Positions 22,479 to 23,451 of a stretch of 23,451 bases of DNA are shown here, piece after piece; the stretch's first letter is position 1; each line of letters starts with the position of its first letter. Source of the DNA: CAYQEC01 sp964569015 (GTDB taxonomy: Bacteria; Actinomycetota; Acidimicrobiia; Spongiisociales; UBA5794). The position numbers and the translations under genes were made by a program. The stretch covers positions 1 through 23,451 of the forward strand of contig CAZMSN010000033.1 of NCBI GenBank assembly GCA_964569015.1, in the 5' to 3' direction. The notes beneath the pieces are model-generated. The model made no database searches. It was not told where the DNA came from and saw only the letters and a program-made list of their open reading frames with translations.

Positions 22479-22508
22479 TTGACGTAGTTACAGCGGTGTA
22501 ACTAAGAT
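22479..22508 (+). promoter_or_regulatory. Strong sigma-A-like promoter of nrdJ
   Basis: TTGACG (22479-22484), an 18-base spacer and TAAGAT (22503-22508) give the best promoter match in the window. Transcription would start near 22515, leaving about 120 bases of leader before nrdJ. Confidence 0.65.
22485..22504. promoter_or_regulatory. Operator-like perfect dyad inside the nrdJ promoter
   Basis: TAGTTACA (22485-22492), four bases, and TGTAACTA (22497-22504) are perfect inverted copies. They fill the spacer and touch the -10 element, so a bound dimer would block RNA polymerase. The regulator is unknown; it is not the NrdR, SOS, IdeR or CRP consensus. Confidence 0.55.
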
Positions 22509-22518
22509 GGACTTCCCT

Positions 22519-22588
22519 ATGCGATATGTGGGGCCACATCCCCTTCCCCACCCCCACATGTTGTAGTTGTGGATATCTGTGTGGAGAA
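22519..22588 (+). promoter_or_regulatory. nrdJ leader with NrdR-box-like and DnaA-box-like words
   Basis: The leader holds ATGCGATATGTGGGGC (22519-22534), CCCCCACATGTTGTAG (22551-22566) and TTGTGGATATCTGTGT (22567-22582), partial matches to the 16-base NrdR box. The first two start 32 bases apart, about three helix turns. It also holds TGTGGATAT (22568-22576) and TGTGGAGAA (22580-22588), as in the 17.2-kb cluster, and a dyad ATGTGG-GG-CCACAT (22526-22539). Confidence 0.35.
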
Positions 22589-22634
22589 GACCTGCCCCTA
22601 ACGCTCAGGGGGCCGCTAGCCAGGGAGGGACCAT

Positions 22635-23451
22635 ATGGCCGAGGGTCTACGGATCGAACGTCGGTTCACATCGGAGCGGATCAGCCCGTACGACACGGTG
22701 GAATGGACCCAGCGCGATTCCCGGATCACCAACCCCGACGGATCGGTCGTCTTCGAGATGAAGGACGCCGAGGTCCCGGCCCACTGGTCACAGGTGGCCT
22801 CCGACATCATGGCGTCGAAGTACTTCCGCAAGGCCGGCGTACCCCAGCTCGACGAGCGCGGCAACCCCACCTTCGACGATAACGGCAAGATGATCACCGG
22901 CCCGGAGCGCTCCGCCCGCCAGGTGATCAAGCGGCTCGCTTCGACCTGGCGCTGGTGGGGCGAGAGGCACGGCTACTTCGCGTCCGAGAACGACGCCGAG
23001 ATCTTCGAGGATGAGCTGGCTTACATGCTGCTGCACCAGATGGCGGCACCAAACTCGCCTCAGTGGTTCAACACCGGCCTCCACCACCAATACGGCATCA
23101 CCGGCACCGAGCAGGGCTTCTGGTACGTCGACCCCGAGACCGAGGAGGCCGTCGCCTCCCCCGACGCCTACAGTCGCCCCGCCCCTCACGCCTGTTTCAT
23201 CAACGGCATCGACGACGACCTGGTGAACCCGGGCGGCATCATGGACCTGTGGGTGCGCGAGGCGCGCCTGTTCAAGATGGGAGCCGGGTCGGGCGCCAAC
23301 TTCTCACACATCCGCGCCGAGGGCGAGCCGCTCTCGGGAGGCGGAAAGTCGTCCGGGCTCATGAGCTTCCTGAAGGTCGGCGACCGCGCCGCCGGTGCCA
23401 TCAAGTCGGGCGGCACCACCCGCCGGGCCGCCAAGATGGTCATCGTCGACA
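22635..23451 (+). CDS. nrdJ: Vitamin B12-dependent (class II) ribonucleotide reductase, N-terminal part
   Basis: NrdJ reduces ribonucleotides to deoxyribonucleotides with adenosylcobalamin in the cytoplasm. I read the frame directly: ATG 22635 with GGGAGGGA just upstream, open for 272 codons to the right edge. Motifs include WRWWGERHGYF, NSPQWFNTGLH, PHACFINGIDDDL (a redox Cys region) and GAGSGANFSHIRAEGEPLSGGG. KSSGLMSFLKVGDRAAGAIKSGG follows, which is typical of NrdJ. It is cut off at the window edge, so the catalytic glycyl-independent core and C-terminal Cys pair are not seen. No cobalamin riboswitch is visible upstream. Confidence 0.95.
   Translation, partial: MAEGLRIERRFTSERISPYDTVEWTQRDSRITNPDGSVVFEMKDAEVPAHWSQVASDIMASKYFRKAGVPQLDERGNPTFDDNGKMITGPERSARQVIKRLASTWRWWGERHGYFASENDAEIFEDELAYMLLHQMAAPNSPQWFNTGLHHQYGITGTEQGFWYVDPETEEAVASPDAYSRPAPHACFINGIDDDLVNPGGIMDLWVREARLFKMGAGSGANFSHIRAEGEPLSGGGKSSGLMSFLKVGDRAAGAIKSGGTTRRAAKMVIVD

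Noticed and set aside
22382..22634. Cobalamin riboswitch upstream of nrdJ
   Set aside because: No B12-box pattern on the plus strand; GCAGTGGC near 22455 is an isolated resemblance on the other strand.

Overview
The window is a high-GC bacterial chromosome fragment, most likely from an actinobacterium outside the best-studied genera; I infer Acidimicrobiia or a related deep lineage. The evidence is an MshA-type mycothiol glycosyltransferase, an RsiG-family anti-sigma protein, a Rex repressor, an actinobacterial-style nuo operon beside a menaquinone (MenJ-like) reductase, a class II (B12-dependent) ribonucleotide reductase, and frequent GTG/TTG starts. It looks like a metagenomic scaffold: two 100-base N runs are each flanked by the same 55 bases on both sides, so both gaps look artificial. 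I see no tRNA, rRNA, CRISPR array, transposase or prophage gene.

Layout. 1-3597 (minus): nuoA-B-C-D-E of respiratory complex I, overlapping end to end; nuoE runs off the left edge. 3753-5018 (minus): MenJ-like flavoprotein reductase. 5201-5948 (plus): a possible 33-residue leader ORF and an unknown Ala/Pro-rich protein made of two copies of one unit. 6014-9009 (minus): a cyclic-2,3-diphosphoglycerate-synthetase-like NTPase, the NADH-sensing repressor Rex, and a DUF62 SAM hydrolase with an altered catalytic His. 9381-13386 (plus): a PAS-LuxR regulator, a MoaD-like domain fused to a CdsA-like membrane domain, an EamA transporter and a secreted M23 endopeptidase. 13429-17101 (plus): a tight operon of rsiG (apparent CTG start), an asparaginase of the Rhizobium etli type, an acetyltransferase and mshA. 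17102-17527: an unusually structured intergenic region with a DnaA-box-like cluster, a dyad, a promoter and an 80-nt foldback RNA candidate. 17528-18418 (minus): a Clp1-type polynucleotide kinase. 18656-21030 (plus): an MFS transporter and two small envelope proteins, the second ending in 10-residue repeats. 21251-22195 (minus): a DUF2157 membrane protein. 22196-22634: a regulatory region with a strong promoter containing a perfect operator-like dyad, leading into nrdJ (22635 to the right edge).

How the genes fit together. The left third is redox and respiration: NADH dehydrogenase, its quinone pool (MenJ-like enzyme) and the NADH/NAD+ sensor Rex. The middle combines cell-envelope and development functions with mycothiol synthesis. 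The right end is dNTP supply. The least explained items are the MoaD-CdsA-like fusion, the foldback RNA candidate beside the DnaA-box-like cluster, the His-to-Glu DUF62 protein, the duplicated Ala/Pro-rich protein and the operator inside the nrdJ promoter. All functional calls rest on motifs and family memory; no database search was run.
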